Below are positions 8,520 through 17,527 of a stretch of DNA of 64,000 nucleotides, one piece after another. Both the position numbers and the translations under genes were made by a program. Position 1 is the first letter of the stretch; each line of letters starts with the position of its first letter. The stretch lies in NCBI GenBank assembly GCA_947498985.1, contig CANMMF010000004.1, forward strand, positions 186,001 through 250,000, given 5' to 3'. This stretch comes from an uncultured Paracoccaceae bacterium (lineage in GTDB: Bacteria > Pseudomonadota > Alphaproteobacteria > Rhodobacterales > Rhodobacteraceae). Under the pieces are notes generated by a model that worked only from the letters and a program-made list of their open reading frames with translations, was not told where the DNA came from and did no database searches.

Positions 8520-8761
8520 TCTTCCGCGCGGCGGTTGACGCGCCCTGCACGCCGGTGACGCGGCGGGCGCCAGGACCCCCGCGAAGGACGGCGATGACCG
8601 TGACGCAGCCCCTGTTGTCTCAGAGGCCACGCCGGACGGTGACTGCAGCCTGACCTAAGGCAACCGACGGCCAATCTTTGCCTGCATCGCTTGCCCCGGG
8701 CCGCGACCCGTGGCACGACGTCAGCGCGCGGCGTCCCCCGCGCGCCACGACAGGACGCGCC

Positions 8762-9703
8762 ATGCCCCCTCGCAAGATCATCATCGACACCGATCCCGGA
8801 CAGGACGATGCCGTCGCCATCCTTCTGGCGCTCGCCTCGCCCGACGAGATCGATCTGCTGGGCATCACGGCGGTTGCGGGCAATGTGCCGCTGGCGCTTA
8901 CCGCGAAAAACGCGCGGATCGTCTGCGAACTGGCGGGGCGGCCCGATGTGCCGGTCTATGCCGGATGCGACGCGCCGCTCTCACGGCCGCTGGTGACCGC
9001 CGAACATGTGCATGGCAAGACCGGCCTCGACGGCCCGACCCTGCCCGATCCGGTGATGGCGCTGCAGGACCGCCACGCCGTCGATTTCCTGATCGAGACC
9101 CTGCGAGACGAGCCATCAGGCTCGGTGAGCCTTTGCCCGCTCGGCCCGCTCACCAACATCGCCACCGCCCTGCAGCGCGCCCCCGACATCGCCGGGCGCA
9201 TCGCCGAGATCGTGCTCATGGGCGGCGCCTATTTCGAAGTCGGCAACATCACCCCCACCGCCGAGTTCAACATCTATGTCGACCCCGAAGCCGCTGATAT
9301 CGTTTTCAAATCTGGTGCGCCGCTGACCGTCATGTCGCTGGATGTCACCCACAAGGCGCTGGTCACGGCACCGCGCAACGACGCGTTCCGCGCGCTGGAG
9401 ACCCCCGTCGGTCGGGCGGTGGCCCAGATGACAGACTTCTTCGAGCGCTTCGACCGCGAGAAATACGGCACCGACGGCGCGCCGCTGCACGACCCTTGCG
9501 TGACCGCCTACCTGATCCGGCCCGCGCTATTCACCGGCCGTCACATCAATGTGGAGATCGAGACCCGGAGCCCGCTCACGCTGGGCATGACCGTGGCCGA
9601 CTGGTGGGGCGTCACCGACCGCGCGCCCAACGCGACCTTCATGGGCACGATCGACGCCGACGGGTTCTTTGCCCTGCTCACAGAAAGGCTGGCGCGGCTA
9701 TGA
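8762..9703 (+). CDS. Inosine-uridine preferring nucleoside hydrolase
   Basis: Cleaves the N-glycosidic bond of nucleosides to give base and ribose in purine or pyrimidine salvage. The 313-residue protein begins with the Ca2+ and ribose-binding cluster DTDPGQDD at residues 9-16, and has the family blocks EHVHGKTGLDG, LCPLGPLTNIA, MGGAYFEVGNITPTAEFN and HDPCVTAYLI, which carry the metal-binding Asp and active-site His expected. The ATG at 8762 gives the standard N-terminus; the longer reading upstream is not needed. Its stop overlaps the start of the next gene by 4 bp. Confidence 0.93.
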   Translation: MPPRKIIIDTDPGQDDAVAILLALASPDEIDLLGITAVAGNVPLALTAKNARIVCELAGRPDVPVYAGCDAPLSRPLVTAEHVHGKTGLDGPTLPDPVMALQDRHAVDFLIETLRDEPSGSVSLCPLGPLTNIATALQRAPDIAGRIAEIVLMGGAYFEVGNITPTAEFNIYVDPEAADIVFKSGAPLTVMSLDVTHKALVTAPRNDAFRALETPVGRAVAQMTDFFERFDREKYGTDGAPLHDPCVTAYLIRPALFTGRHINVEIETRSPLTLGMTVADWWGVTDRAPNATFMGTIDADGFFALLTERLARL

Positions 9704-10146
9704 AATCGCTGCATCTCGCCATTCCCGAAGACGCCGACAAGCTCCTGCCGCTGGTTGCCGCCTTCCACGCCGAGCGCGGCTTTGTCACCGATGCCGAACA
9801 CCAGAGCGCCGCCGTGCTGCCGCTGCTCGAAGGCTCCCCGCATGGCGCGATCTGGCTCATCGGGCCGCGCCGCGCGCCGGTGGGCTATATCGTTGTGACC
9901 TTTGGCTGGAGCGTCGAGTTCGGCGGGCTCGACGGCATTGTCGACGAGCTGTACATACGCCCCGCCGTGCGCCGCCGCGGCATGGGGTTCGAGGCGCTCA
10001 ACGGCATCTCGAAAGCCATGAAGGACGCCAATCTCAAGGCGCTGCATCTCGAAGCCGACCGCGCCGATGAACGTCTGATCGGGTTTTACCGCCGCGCCCG
10101 CTTTGCCCCGCGCGAGGATTACATGTTCATGAGCCGCCTGCTCTGA
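9700..10146 (+). CDS. GNAT family N-acetyltransferase
   Basis: A 148-residue acetyl-CoA-dependent acyltransferase of unknown substrate. The acetyl-CoA-binding region is visible as [20 protein letters not shown], followed by the helix and [21 protein letters not shown], the usual GNAT C-terminal strand-helix. The start ATG overlaps the nucleoside hydrolase stop (ATGA), so the two genes are translationally coupled and may act in the same salvage setting, though nothing in the sequence proves this. Confidence 0.88.
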   Translation: MKSLHLAIPEDADKLLPLVAAFHAERGFVTDAEHQSAAVLPLLEGSPHGAIWLIGPRRAPVGYIVVTFGWSVEFGGLDGIVDELYIRPAVRRRGMGFEALNGISKAMKDANLKALHLEADRADERLIGFYRRARFAPREDYMFMSRLL

Positions 10147-10196
10147 AGCCCGTCGCGGCACTGGCGCGCGATGCTCCGAAAGCCTATATCCCGCCC

Positions 10197-11615
10197 ATGA
10201 GCCTGCATGTCCCCTTTGACAATTCCTACGCCCGCCTGCCCGACGGGTTTTTCGTGCGCCAGAACCCGACCCCGGTGAAAGCGCCGCGCCTGATCGCCTT
10301 CAACCGCGATCTGGCCGATCTGCTGGGCATCGACGGTGCCGACGACACGATGCTGGCGCGGATCCTGTCCGGCAACGCGCTGCCCGAGGGGGCCGAGCCG
10401 CTGGCCCAGCTTTATGCCGGGCACCAGTTCGGCGCGTTCAACCCGCAGCTGGGCGACGGCCGCGCGCTGCTTCTCGGCGAGGTGGTGGGCACCGACGGCA
10501 TCCGCCGCGATATCCAGCTCAAGGGCTCGGGGCGCACGCCTTTCAGCCGCATGGGCGACGGGCGCGCCTGGCTGGGGCCGGTGCTGCGCGAATACGTCGT
10601 CTCCGAGGCGATGCATGCGCTGGGTGTGCCCACCACCCGCGCGCTTGCCGCCGTGCGCACCGGCGAAGAGGTGATCCGCGAACGCCCCCTGCCCGGTGCC
10701 GTGCTGACCCGGGTCGCGCAAAGCCATATCCGCGTCGGCACCTTCCAGGTCTTCTCGTCGCGCCGCGACGACGCCGCCCTGCGCCAGCTTTACGACTACA
10801 CCGTCGCGCGGCACGATCCCGACGCCGGCGATCCGCACGCGCTGCTGGATGCGGTGATCGCCCGGCAGGCCGCGCTTGTCGCCCACTGGATGAGTTTCGG
10901 CTTCATCCACGGCGTGATGAACACCGACAATTGCACCCTCTCGGGTGAGACCATCGATTACGGCCCCTGCGCCTTCATGGATGCCTACGCGCCCGACACG
11001 GTGTTTTCCTCCATCGACCGGATGGGGCGCTACGGCTATGCCGCGCAGGCCGATATCATCGTGTGGAACATGGCGCAGCTGGCGACCGCTCTGGTGCCGC
11101 TTTGCGAGGATGTGGACGCGGCCATCGAGCGGTTCACGGATCAGGTCCACGCGATGCCCGACCTCATCCGTGCGGCCTGGCTCACCCGGTTTGCCGCCAA
11201 GCTCGGCATCGACGTGCCGCGCCCCGAGGATGCGGCGCTGATCGCCGACCTGCTGGATCTCATGCAGGCGGGCGGCTCTGATTTCACCAACACGTTCCGC
11301 GCCCTCGCCAATGGCTCCGCCAGAGACGAGATTGCCGACCGCGACGGCTATGACGCCTGGCACGCCACATGGCAGGCGCGGATCGGCGCATCGCCCGAGG
11401 CGACAGAGATCATGGCGCGCGCCAACCCCGTCTTCATCCCGCGCAACCACCAGATCGAGCGCATGATCGACGCCGCGATAGAGGGCAACGACGCGCCGTT
11501 TCACCGCCTGAACGCGGTGCTGGCCACGCCCTTTGACGATCAGCCCGACGCCGCCGATCTGCGCCGCCCGCCGACGCGCGCCGAGCGAGTGACAGCCACG
11601 TTCTGCGGCACCTGA
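10197..11615 (+). CDS. selO: Protein adenylyltransferase SelO (YdiU family)
   Basis: Pseudokinase-fold enzyme that transfers AMP from ATP to Ser, Thr or Tyr of target proteins, linked in other bacteria to redox stress. The 472-residue length is typical. Landmarks are [19 protein letters not shown] near the N-terminus, [18 protein letters not shown], and [24 protein letters not shown] (catalytic and metal-binding Asp/Asn). The protein ends FCGT, so Cys470 is third from the end, the place where animal SelO has selenocysteine. The gene stands alone 50 bp after the acetyltransferase and is convergent with the EamA gene. Confidence 0.95.
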   Translation: MSLHVPFDNSYARLPDGFFVRQNPTPVKAPRLIAFNRDLADLLGIDGADDTMLARILSGNALPEGAEPLAQLYAGHQFGAFNPQLGDGRALLLGEVVGTDGIRRDIQLKGSGRTPFSRMGDGRAWLGPVLREYVVSEAMHALGVPTTRALAAVRTGEEVIRERPLPGAVLTRVAQSHIRVGTFQVFSSRRDDAALRQLYDYTVARHDPDAGDPHALLDAVIARQAALVAHWMSFGFIHGVMNTDNCTLSGETIDYGPCAFMDAYAPDTVFSSIDRMGRYGYAAQADIIVWNMAQLATALVPLCEDVDAAIERFTDQVHAMPDLIRAAWLTRFAAKLGIDVPRPEDAALIADLLDLMQAGGSDFTNTFRALANGSARDEIADRDGYDAWHATWQARIGASPEATEIMARANPVFIPRNHQIERMIDAAIEGNDAPFHRLNAVLATPFDDQPDAADLRRPPTRAERVTATFCGT

Positions 11616-11633
11616 GCCAAGGGCCCCCCGGGG

Positions 11634-11680
11634 CTTCTTCTCTTTTCAAATCCGCCGGGGGTCCGGGGGCTGGCCCCCGG
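11634..11680 (-). repeat. GC-rich hairpin element, copy B
   Basis: On the minus strand: a GGGGGC-CA-GCCCCC hairpin, then GGACCCCCGGCGGATTTG, then GAGAAGAAG. It lies in the gap between the convergent selO and EamA genes, a suitable place for a two-way terminator. Confidence 0.75.
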
Positions 11681-11706
11681 TTCCTGCCTCATCATCCGCG
11701 CCGCCC

Positions 11707-12594
11707 TCAGCGCTTGCGCCGCACCGTGATCAGCACGATCCCCACCGAGACCAGCACCAGCGCGCCCAGAAAGCCCGGCCCTACCGGCTCCCCCAGAAGC
11801 GCCCAGCCAAGCGCCACCGACAGCACCGGCGACAGGAACGAGAACGCCGCGATGTCGGAGGCCGGGTAGATCGACATCCACTTGAGCCAGAAGAGAAAAC
11901 TCAGGCAGGCCACGATCGACGCCTGAAAACCGAGCCCCGCCCAGTGTATCCAGTCCGGCGACCGCAGCAAGTCGCCAAATAGCGGCGCGGCGGCACAGAG
12001 CACCACGCCAGAGACGGATAATTGCCAGAAGAGCTGGCTTTCCGCCGGCAGGCCCGAAACCCGCGTCAGCCGCACGATCAACGCGATCCCGACCCAGGCA
12101 AACGCCGCCAGCAAGGCCATCGCATCGCCGAAAAGACTGCCCGCCGCGCGGCTTTCGGGATCGCTCAACGCCCAGATCACCCCGGCCATGGCGAGGATCA
12201 GACCGATGACACGGGCCTGCGACAGCCGCTCTCCCGGCAAGGCCACATGCGCCACAAGCGCGAGCCAGACCGGCATCGAGTAGAACAGTATGGCGCTGCG
12301 CGACACCGATGTGTGATCGAGCGCCACGAAGAGAAGCAGGAACTCCGCGGCGAAAACGAGCCCCAGCCCCAGCCCCGGCCAGAGCGTCCGGCGCAGTCCC
12401 GTCACCCGGCGTCGGCGCAAGAGCAGCCAGATCATCAACACACCAAGCGCCAGAACGGACCGCAGCCCCGCCCCGAAGACCGGACCGATCCCGGTATTTG
12501 TCAGCTTGATGACCACCTGGTTGAGCGCGAGGATACTGGCAAACGCCACCATCCCGGCCGCCCCCACCAGATCGAGTGCGCTTTTGCGTTCCAT
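11707..12594 (-). CDS. EamA/DMT-family transporter
   Basis: A 295-residue inner-membrane permease of the drug/metabolite transporter superfamily with about ten hydrophobic helices arranged as two EamA repeats (roughly 10-140 and 155-290). The start of the second half, LFGDAMALLAAFAWVGIALIV, and the closing helix before the basic tail VRRKR are typical. The substrate cannot be told from sequence; amino acids or other small metabolites are usual for this family. It is transcribed toward selO and away from the DUF533 gene. Confidence 0.88.
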   Translation of the reverse strand: MERKSALDLVGAAGMVAFASILALNQVVIKLTNTGIGPVFGAGLRSVLALGVLMIWLLLRRRRVTGLRRTLWPGLGLGLVFAAEFLLLFVALDHTSVSRSAILFYSMPVWLALVAHVALPGERLSQARVIGLILAMAGVIWALSDPESRAAGSLFGDAMALLAAFAWVGIALIVRLTRVSGLPAESQLFWQLSVSGVVLCAAAPLFGDLLRSPDWIHWAGLGFQASIVACLSFLFWLKWMSIYPASDIAAFSFLSPVLSVALGWALLGEPVGPGFLGALVLVSVGIVLITVRRKR

Positions 12595-12873
12595 CCCGCC
12601 AAGGACACCGGCCCCGGGACAGCGTCAAGCCCTCAGACGCGGGGGGCCCGCAGAGGCCGTGACAGCCCGGGATCCACGGCCCGCGCCCGGGCCGCAGACG
12701 GGCCACGGCGCTCTGCGGAGCCCTCGACACACCGCCCGCACGTCCGGCAGCCCCCGCACAGGGCCCGCGCCTGACCGAGGACGCCCGCCATTCCCCTTTG
12801 ACACCGGGTCAAACTTCGCCACACTGACGGGACCGGGCCGCTTGGGCGTGCCACAACTGAAAAGGATGACATC

Positions 12874-13752
12874 ATGGGTCTCATGGGAACACTGGCGAAA
12901 GTGGCCATCGGATATGCCGCCGCGCGCGGCGTCGACAATCTCTCCGGCGGCAAGGGCCTCGGCAGCCTTCTCGGTGGCGGCGCGCAGGTCGATGCCACGG
13001 ACCCCAATGCCGCGGCGCAGGCCAGAATGGGCAAGATGATGACCGGCGAGGCCCCCGCGGCTGCCGGCAGCAACCCGATGCAGGACATGATGGAGCAGCT
13101 GCAGAAAGGCGGTCTCGGCGGGCTGATGAGCGGCATGGGTGGCGCCGGTGGCGGCAACCCGATGGCCGGCATGATGGAGAAACTGCAGCAAAGCGGGCTT
13201 GATCTGGGATCGCTGATGGGCGGCGGCAAGGGCGGGGCGGATGGCGACAAGGGCGGGTTGCTCTCACAGCTGGGCGGCGGCGGCGCGGGCCTTGCGGGTG
13301 TGCTGGCGGCCCTCGGCGGGGCCACCGCCTCTGCCCAGGGCAAGGGCGCCAGCGCGATCCTCGATGCGGTGGACACCAAGGACAGCGCCCCGCAGGCCGA
13401 AGAGGCCGCGGCCCTGATGCTGCGCGCGATGATCCAGGCCGCAAAGGCCGATGGCGGCATCGACGAGGCCGAAAAGGCCAAGATCCTCGAGACGCTGGGC
13501 GATGACGCGGATGCCGGGGACATCGCCTTCGTGAACGCACAGCTGGCCGCCCCCATCGACGTCAAGGGCCTTGCCGCTGACACGCCGGAGGCGCAGCGCA
13601 TGCAGGTCTATTCCGCCTCGCTGATGACGATCCGCGTCGATACCGATGCCGAAGCCCGCTATCTCGATGCGCTTGCCAAGGAAATGGGCCTCCAGGAGAC
13701 CGTGGTGAACATGCTGCACATGCAGATGGGCCTGCAGCCGCTCTACGCCTGA
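12874..13752 (+). CDS. DUF533 / TerB-like protein with Gly-Met-rich region
   Basis: A 292-residue protein of the DUF533 (YebE-like) family, function unknown. The N-terminus (MGLMGTLAKVAIGYAAARG) could contact a membrane. Residues ~50-150 are low-complexity and rich in Gly, Met and Gln, with repeats such as NPMQDMMEQLQKGGLGG and NPMAGMMEKLQQSGLDLG. The C-terminal half (about 165-290) is a helical TerB-like domain with AMIQAAKADGGIDEAEKAKI, an acidic helix pattern often linked to metal binding. ATG start chosen with GAAAAGGA upstream. It sits just ahead of an EamA transporter gene with 16 bp between them. Confidence 0.82.
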   Translation: MGLMGTLAKVAIGYAAARGVDNLSGGKGLGSLLGGGAQVDATDPNAAAQARMGKMMTGEAPAAAGSNPMQDMMEQLQKGGLGGLMSGMGGAGGGNPMAGMMEKLQQSGLDLGSLMGGGKGGADGDKGGLLSQLGGGGAGLAGVLAALGGATASAQGKGASAILDAVDTKDSAPQAEEAAALMLRAMIQAAKADGGIDEAEKAKILETLGDDADAGDIAFVNAQLAAPIDVKGLAADTPEAQRMQVYSASLMTIRVDTDAEARYLDALAKEMGLQETVVNMLHMQMGLQPLYA

Positions 13753-13768
13753 GGCGCAGGCCGCCTGC

Positions 13769-14635
13769 TTGGCCCGCTCCGGCCGGTTCGGTCTGATGCT
13801 GGCGCTTTTCGGGGCGCTGGTGCTGACACCCGACGCGCTGTTCCTGCGCTGGTCCGGGATGACCGGCCTGCAAATGCTGGGCTGGCGCGGGCTCTGCCTT
13901 GGCGCGCTCTTCATCGGCGGCTGGGCGCTGACCAGCAAGGCGCATCGCCGCGATCTGGCGGCGCTGGGCTCGCGCGCCGGGATCGTCGTGCTGGTGGGGC
14001 AGTTTTTCAACGCCATGCTGTTTCCCGTCGGCATCGCCAACGCGCCGGTGGCGCCGGTGCTTCTGGGCGTGGCCACGGTGCCGGTCTGGTCCGCGCTGCT
14101 CTCGCGGCTCTGGCAGGGCGAGGTCACATCGCGCGGCACCTGGGTGGTGATCGCGCTGGTGCTGGCGGGCCTCGTCCTTTCGGTCAGCGATCCCGCACAT
14201 TCGGGCGGCTTGGGCTCGGCGCTGGTGGGCGCGCTTTGCGGGCTGGGGGTGGCGCTGGCGCTGGCGGTCAATTTTGTGACGCTGCGCTTTCACGCAGAGC
14301 TGCCCCTGCCGCTGGTGCTGGGTCTGGGCGCGTTTGCGGCGGGCCTCACCGGCTGGTGGGTCACCGGAACCGCGCGAATGGCTGACGGCCAGCTCTGGGC
14401 GATCCTGGTCACCGCGCTGCTGATCCTGCCGCTGGCGTTTTTCGCGCTCAACCTCGCGGCGCGCCACACCGCGGCGGCCAATGTGAGCCTGCTGCTGCTG
14501 CTGGAAACCGTGCTTGGCCCGCTCTGGGTCTGGGTCGGCATCGGCGAGGCGCCGGGACCGCGTGCGCTGCTCGGCGGCGCGCTGGTGGTCATCACGCTTG
14601 CAATCTACATCGCCCGCCGCGCCCGCCGCGCATAA
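13769..14635 (+). CDS. EamA/DMT-family transporter (second copy)
   Basis: A 288-residue permease with ten predicted helices in two EamA repeats, distantly related to the one at 11707-12594. The second repeat begins near LVGALCGLGVALALAVNFVTL and the protein ends with a basic tail (RRARRA). The TTG at 13769 keeps a positively charged N-terminus before helix 1; an ATG at 13796 is the alternative. It follows the DUF533 gene closely, so the two may share a transcript. The substrate is unknown. Confidence 0.85.
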   Translation: MARSGRFGLMLALFGALVLTPDALFLRWSGMTGLQMLGWRGLCLGALFIGGWALTSKAHRRDLAALGSRAGIVVLVGQFFNAMLFPVGIANAPVAPVLLGVATVPVWSALLSRLWQGEVTSRGTWVVIALVLAGLVLSVSDPAHSGGLGSALVGALCGLGVALALAVNFVTLRFHAELPLPLVLGLGAFAAGLTGWWVTGTARMADGQLWAILVTALLILPLAFFALNLAARHTAAANVSLLLLLETVLGPLWVWVGIGEAPGPRALLGGALVVITLAIYIARRARRA

Positions 14636-14713
14636 ATCGCCCGACCGGCCTCTTGGCCTTTGGCCGCGGTTTTGGCAAAAGGATCCGCACGCCGCCCCGG
14701 AGACCGCCACCCC

Positions 14714-15127
14714 ATGTCCGACACCATCGCCGAGCGCTGCGCCGCCAAGGGCCTGCGCATGACCGATCAGCGCCGCACCATCGCCGAGGTGCTGGAAAGC
14801 TCCGAGGATCACCCGGATGTGGAAGAGCTCTACGCCCGCGCCTCGGCGCAGGATCCCAATATCTCGATTGCCACGGTCTACCGCACGGTCAAGCTCTTCG
14901 AGGAGGCGGGCATTCTCGAACGGGTCGATTTCGGCGACGGTCGGGCGCGCTACGAGGATGCCGAGCGCGACCACCACGACCACCTCATCGACCTTTCCAC
15001 CGGCGCGGTGATCGAATTTGTCGACCCCGAGATCGAGGCGCTGCAGGAGCGCATCGCGGCCAAGCTCGGCTACCGGCTGAAAGGCCACCGCCTCGAGCTC
15101 TACGGCGTGCCGCTCAAGAAACCCTGA
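14714..15127 (+). CDS. fur: Fur-family metal-responsive regulator (Fur/Mur)
   Basis: A 137-residue DNA-binding repressor that senses Fe2+ or Mn2+. The winged helix occupies about 1-80 (RMTDQRRTIAEVL, ISIATVYRTVKLFEEAGIL), and the dimerisation part starts with the metal-site stretch ERDHHDHLIDLSTGAVIEF. The usual CxxC pairs of E. coli-type Fur are absent, as in the alphaproteobacterial Fur/Mur group, which in Rhizobiales and Rhodobacterales often answers to manganese. The closing ALQERIAAKLGYRLKGHRLELYG also fits. ATG 14714 is preferred over the longer reading from 14660. No zinc-uptake or iron genes are next to it. Confidence 0.88.
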   Translation: MSDTIAERCAAKGLRMTDQRRTIAEVLESSEDHPDVEELYARASAQDPNISIATVYRTVKLFEEAGILERVDFGDGRARYEDAERDHHDHLIDLSTGAVIEFVDPEIEALQERIAAKLGYRLKGHRLELYGVPLKKP

Positions 15128-15148
15128 CGCCGCCGCCCCGGCTTCAGG

Positions 15149-15325
15149 GATCTTTGCTTCGGAGCCGCCCATCGCCTGGAACGCGGACGGACGGAGCGCG
15201 ACGAAACCGGCACGCAAAACCGCCGAGGGGCCCCGCCCTGGCGGGGATACGGCTGTTTTGCTTGCCGGTTTCGGCGGGCTCTGTCAGGCAAGATCCGGGG
15301 GATGGGGGGATGCGGAGCAAAGATC
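15149..15325. repeat. 177-bp near-palindromic element (long imperfect inverted repeat)
   Basis: Arms at 15149-15220 and 15255-15325 are inverted copies of each other, roughly three-quarters identical by eye, best at the outer end (GATCTTTGCT) and the inner end (GAAACCGGCA-GCAAAAC). The centre holds a further perfect hairpin, CCCCGCC-CT-GGCGGGG. A perfect 16-bp palindrome, AGCAAAGATCTTTGCT, spans the right boundary. It lies between the convergent fur and DegT-type genes. No reading frame is evident within it; a miniature inverted-repeat element or a large two-way terminator are possible. Confidence 0.75.
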
Positions 15326-15461
15326 TTTGCTTTGGTGAGCACCGGAAGCTGATCCCCCCGATCTCCTGCGGATCTCCCGACCCCGGTCATCCTCTCCAAC
15401 CGCCACGTCCCGCATCTGCCGACCACCCCCCCTGGTCTCCCCTCGCACTCTCTCCTCTCAC

Positions 15462-15518
15462 ACTCTCCACTCCCCCCTCTCACTCCCCCCTCTCAAACTC
15501 TCCACTCCCCCCTCTCAC
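15462..15518. repeat. Pyrimidine-rich direct repeat at the end of the aminotransferase gene
   Basis: The 22-bp sequence starting ACTCTCCACTCCCCCC occurs at 15462-15483 and again at 15497-15518, 35 bp apart, with a partial third copy between. The second copy includes the stop codon of the DegT-type gene. The whole stretch from about 15425 is nearly pure pyrimidine on the plus strand. With the palindrome before it, this fills the 387-bp gap between fur and the aminotransferase; no gene is seen there. Confidence 0.8.
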
Positions 15519-16735
15519 GCGTCCAGACGGGAGGACTGGAAGACGGCCGAGACCTCGGCGCGGATGATCCGGGCGATCAGCGCGCAATCGTCGCGTGTGA
15601 AGGTCAGCGGCAAGCGCATGTCGATGACCCCGGAGAGCACCCGGTCGCTGGCGGCCATGCGCTCTGACGGGGCATAGCGCCAGCTGTCATAGCGCGATGT
15701 GAAGCCTTTGGGCTCCGCACCGCCGAACCATTTCAGCTCCACCCCTCGGGCGGCACAGCGCCTCAGCACCGCTTCGACCCTGGGGGCCGCCCAGTCCAGC
15801 AGCAGGAACTGGATCGACGAGCCGACAAAGGCCTCGCGCGGATCGCGCGCGACGATCTGCAGGCCGGGGGTGCCGCGCAGACCGTCTTCGACCACCCGGT
15901 AGCGGTCGTTCCAGCGCGCCGCCTGCGTCGCGAGATCGGCCAGCTGCGGACGCAGGATCGCCGCGCGCAGATTGTCCATCCGCCCCGACATGTTGGGGGT
16001 CACGTATTTGACCTGCTCGAAGATCTCGCGCCCCGGCGCCGCGAGGTGGCGTTCGTACAACATGTAAGAGCCCGAGAGCATCACCGCGCGGGCCGCGAGC
16101 TCCTCGTTATCGGTGATCAGCAGGCCGCCCTCGCCGGAATTGACGTGTTTGTAGGTCTGCGTGGAGTAGCAGCCCGCAATGCCGAACCGCCCCGAAGGCA
16201 CGCCGTTCCAGCTGGCCCCCATGGTATGGGCGCAATCCTCGATCACGCGGATCCCCGAGGCGTCGCAGATCGCCATCAGCCGGTCCATATCCGCCAGATG
16301 CCCGCGCATATGGCTCAGCATCAGCATATCGGCCTGATCGGCCTTGGCCTGCAGATCGTCGAGGTCGATCACCAGCGCTTCGGTCACACCGACAAAGACC
16401 GGCACCGCGCCCACCGCCGCAATGGCTCCCGGCACCGGGGCCAGCGTGAAGGCGTTGGTCAGCACCCGGTCGCCCGGCCCCACCCCCGCCGCGCGCAACG
16501 CGCAGGACATCGCATAGCCGCCCGAGGCCACGGCCAGGCAATAATTCGCGCCGGTCTGCGCGGCGAAGTCCTGCTCCAGCAGCGCCGCCTCGGACAACTC
16601 GCCGGGGCCGGTGTTGTAGCGGTGCAGCCGTCCGCTCTGCAGCACGTGCATCGCGGCTGCGATCCCGGCCTCGGGGATCGGCTCCTGCTGGGTGAAGGAT
16701 CCGGTGAAGGTCTCTGGGGTAGATGTCTCTGTCAT
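15515..16735 (-). CDS. DegT/DnrJ/EryC1/StrS-family PLP-dependent protein
   Basis: Predicted sugar aminotransferase-fold enzyme of 406 residues. PLP-binding residues are visible: Lys196 in QTYKHVNSGEGG (Schiff base) and Asp167 in VIEDCAH, with SGGYAMSCAL near 71-80 for the phosphate. Members aminate nucleotide-linked keto sugars or make related amino sugars, but the substrate here is not known and no sugar-biosynthesis genes lie next to it. The ATG at 16735 (MTETSTPETF) is preferred to an upstream start at 16780. The 3' end runs into a pyrimidine-rich repeat. Confidence 0.87.
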   Translation of the reverse strand: MTETSTPETFTGSFTQQEPIPEAGIAAAMHVLQSGRLHRYNTGPGELSEAALLEQDFAAQTGANYCLAVASGGYAMSCALRAAGVGPGDRVLTNAFTLAPVPGAIAAVGAVPVFVGVTEALVIDLDDLQAKADQADMLMLSHMRGHLADMDRLMAICDASGIRVIEDCAHTMGASWNGVPSGRFGIAGCYSTQTYKHVNSGEGGLLITDNEELAARAVMLSGSYMLYERHLAAPGREIFEQVKYVTPNMSGRMDNLRAAILRPQLADLATQAARWNDRYRVVEDGLRGTPGLQIVARDPREAFVGSSIQFLLLDWAAPRVEAVLRRCAARGVELKWFGGAEPKGFTSRYDSWRYAPSERMAASDRVLSGVIDMRLPLTFTRDDCALIARIIRAEVSAVFQSSRLDA

Positions 16736-16861
16736 CGCGGCAGTCTTGCGCGCGCCCGCGCGACGCGTCAATTGCCGCACGCCCGCAGGCGCGTGGTTTC
16801 ACAAACACCAAAGCGCGGTTTTCCGCCTGCCGCACGCGGCATGCGTGCCGCGTGACCCGCA

Positions 16862-17527
16862 TCAGCCCAGAAGCCGCGCAACCTCATCACCCAGCTCGTC
16901 GAAATGACCGATCAGCCCTTCCGGCGCCAGGGCGCGCACATCCTCGTCGCCCGGGCCAAAGGTGACCAGCACGCAAGGCCGCTGCGCCGCCCTTGCGGTG
17001 TTGCGGTCGGTTGCGGTGTCGCCCACCAGCAGCGAAGCGCTCCGCGCCCCGCCCGCGCGATCCACCGCCGCCCAGAACGGGGCGGCATCCGGCTTGCGCG
17101 TGGCCAGCGTATCCGCGCCGATGAGCGACGCGAAGAGGCCACGCACCCCGAGCCGTGACAACAGCGTCTCGGCCAGCGCTTCGGGTTTGTTGGTGCAGAC
17201 ACCAACCGCGTATCCCGCCTGCCGCAACGCCTCGACCGAGGCCACCGCGCCGGGATACATCACCGTGTGCGTGTCGATCGCGTCGCCGTAGGCCTGCAGC
17301 AATTCGGGATACCAGCGATTCACCTCCGCCTCGGAATAGGCCCCGGCCCGGGTCAGCCCCTCGCTCAGCATCCGGCGCCCGCCGCGCAGCGCGATGCCGG
17401 CATCCCGCGCGGGATCGAGCCGCACCTCGCGCCCCATCGCCGCAAAGCAGGCATTGGCCGCGGCGATCAGATCGCCGCTGGTATCGGCCAATGTGCCGTC
17501 GAGATCGAAAATCACCGTGCGTGTCAT
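16862..17527 (-). CDS. gph: HAD-family phosphoglycolate phosphatase-like
   Basis: A 221-residue HAD hydrolase. The nucleophile motif is FDLDGTLADT with Asp8 and Asp10, motif II lies in VGVCTNKP, the lysine motif in TRKPDAAPF and motif IV in LLVGDTATDRNTARAA. A helical cap follows motif I (C1 cap), as in phosphoglycolate phosphatase, which removes 2-phosphoglycolate. Other small phosphate esters cannot be excluded. The ATG at 17527 follows AGGCAG. It is divergent from glmU with 139 bp between the two starts. Confidence 0.85.
   Translation of the reverse strand: MTRTVIFDLDGTLADTSGDLIAAANACFAAMGREVRLDPARDAGIALRGGRRMLSEGLTRAGAYSEAEVNRWYPELLQAYGDAIDTHTVMYPGAVASVEALRQAGYAVGVCTNKPEALAETLLSRLGVRGLFASLIGADTLATRKPDAAPFWAAVDRAGGARSASLLVGDTATDRNTARAAQRPCVLVTFGPGDEDVRALAPEGLIGHFDELGDEVARLLG

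Noticed and set aside
8520-8761. A gene for a peptide substrate of the radical SAM enzyme
   Set aside because: No short frame here has a good ribosome site or a plausible precursor pattern; the stretch looks like plain non-coding DNA.
12595-12873. A gene between the EamA and DUF533 genes
   Set aside because: Frames cross this gap on both strands but are Arg- and Pro-rich and lack motifs; I see only a promoter-sized gap.
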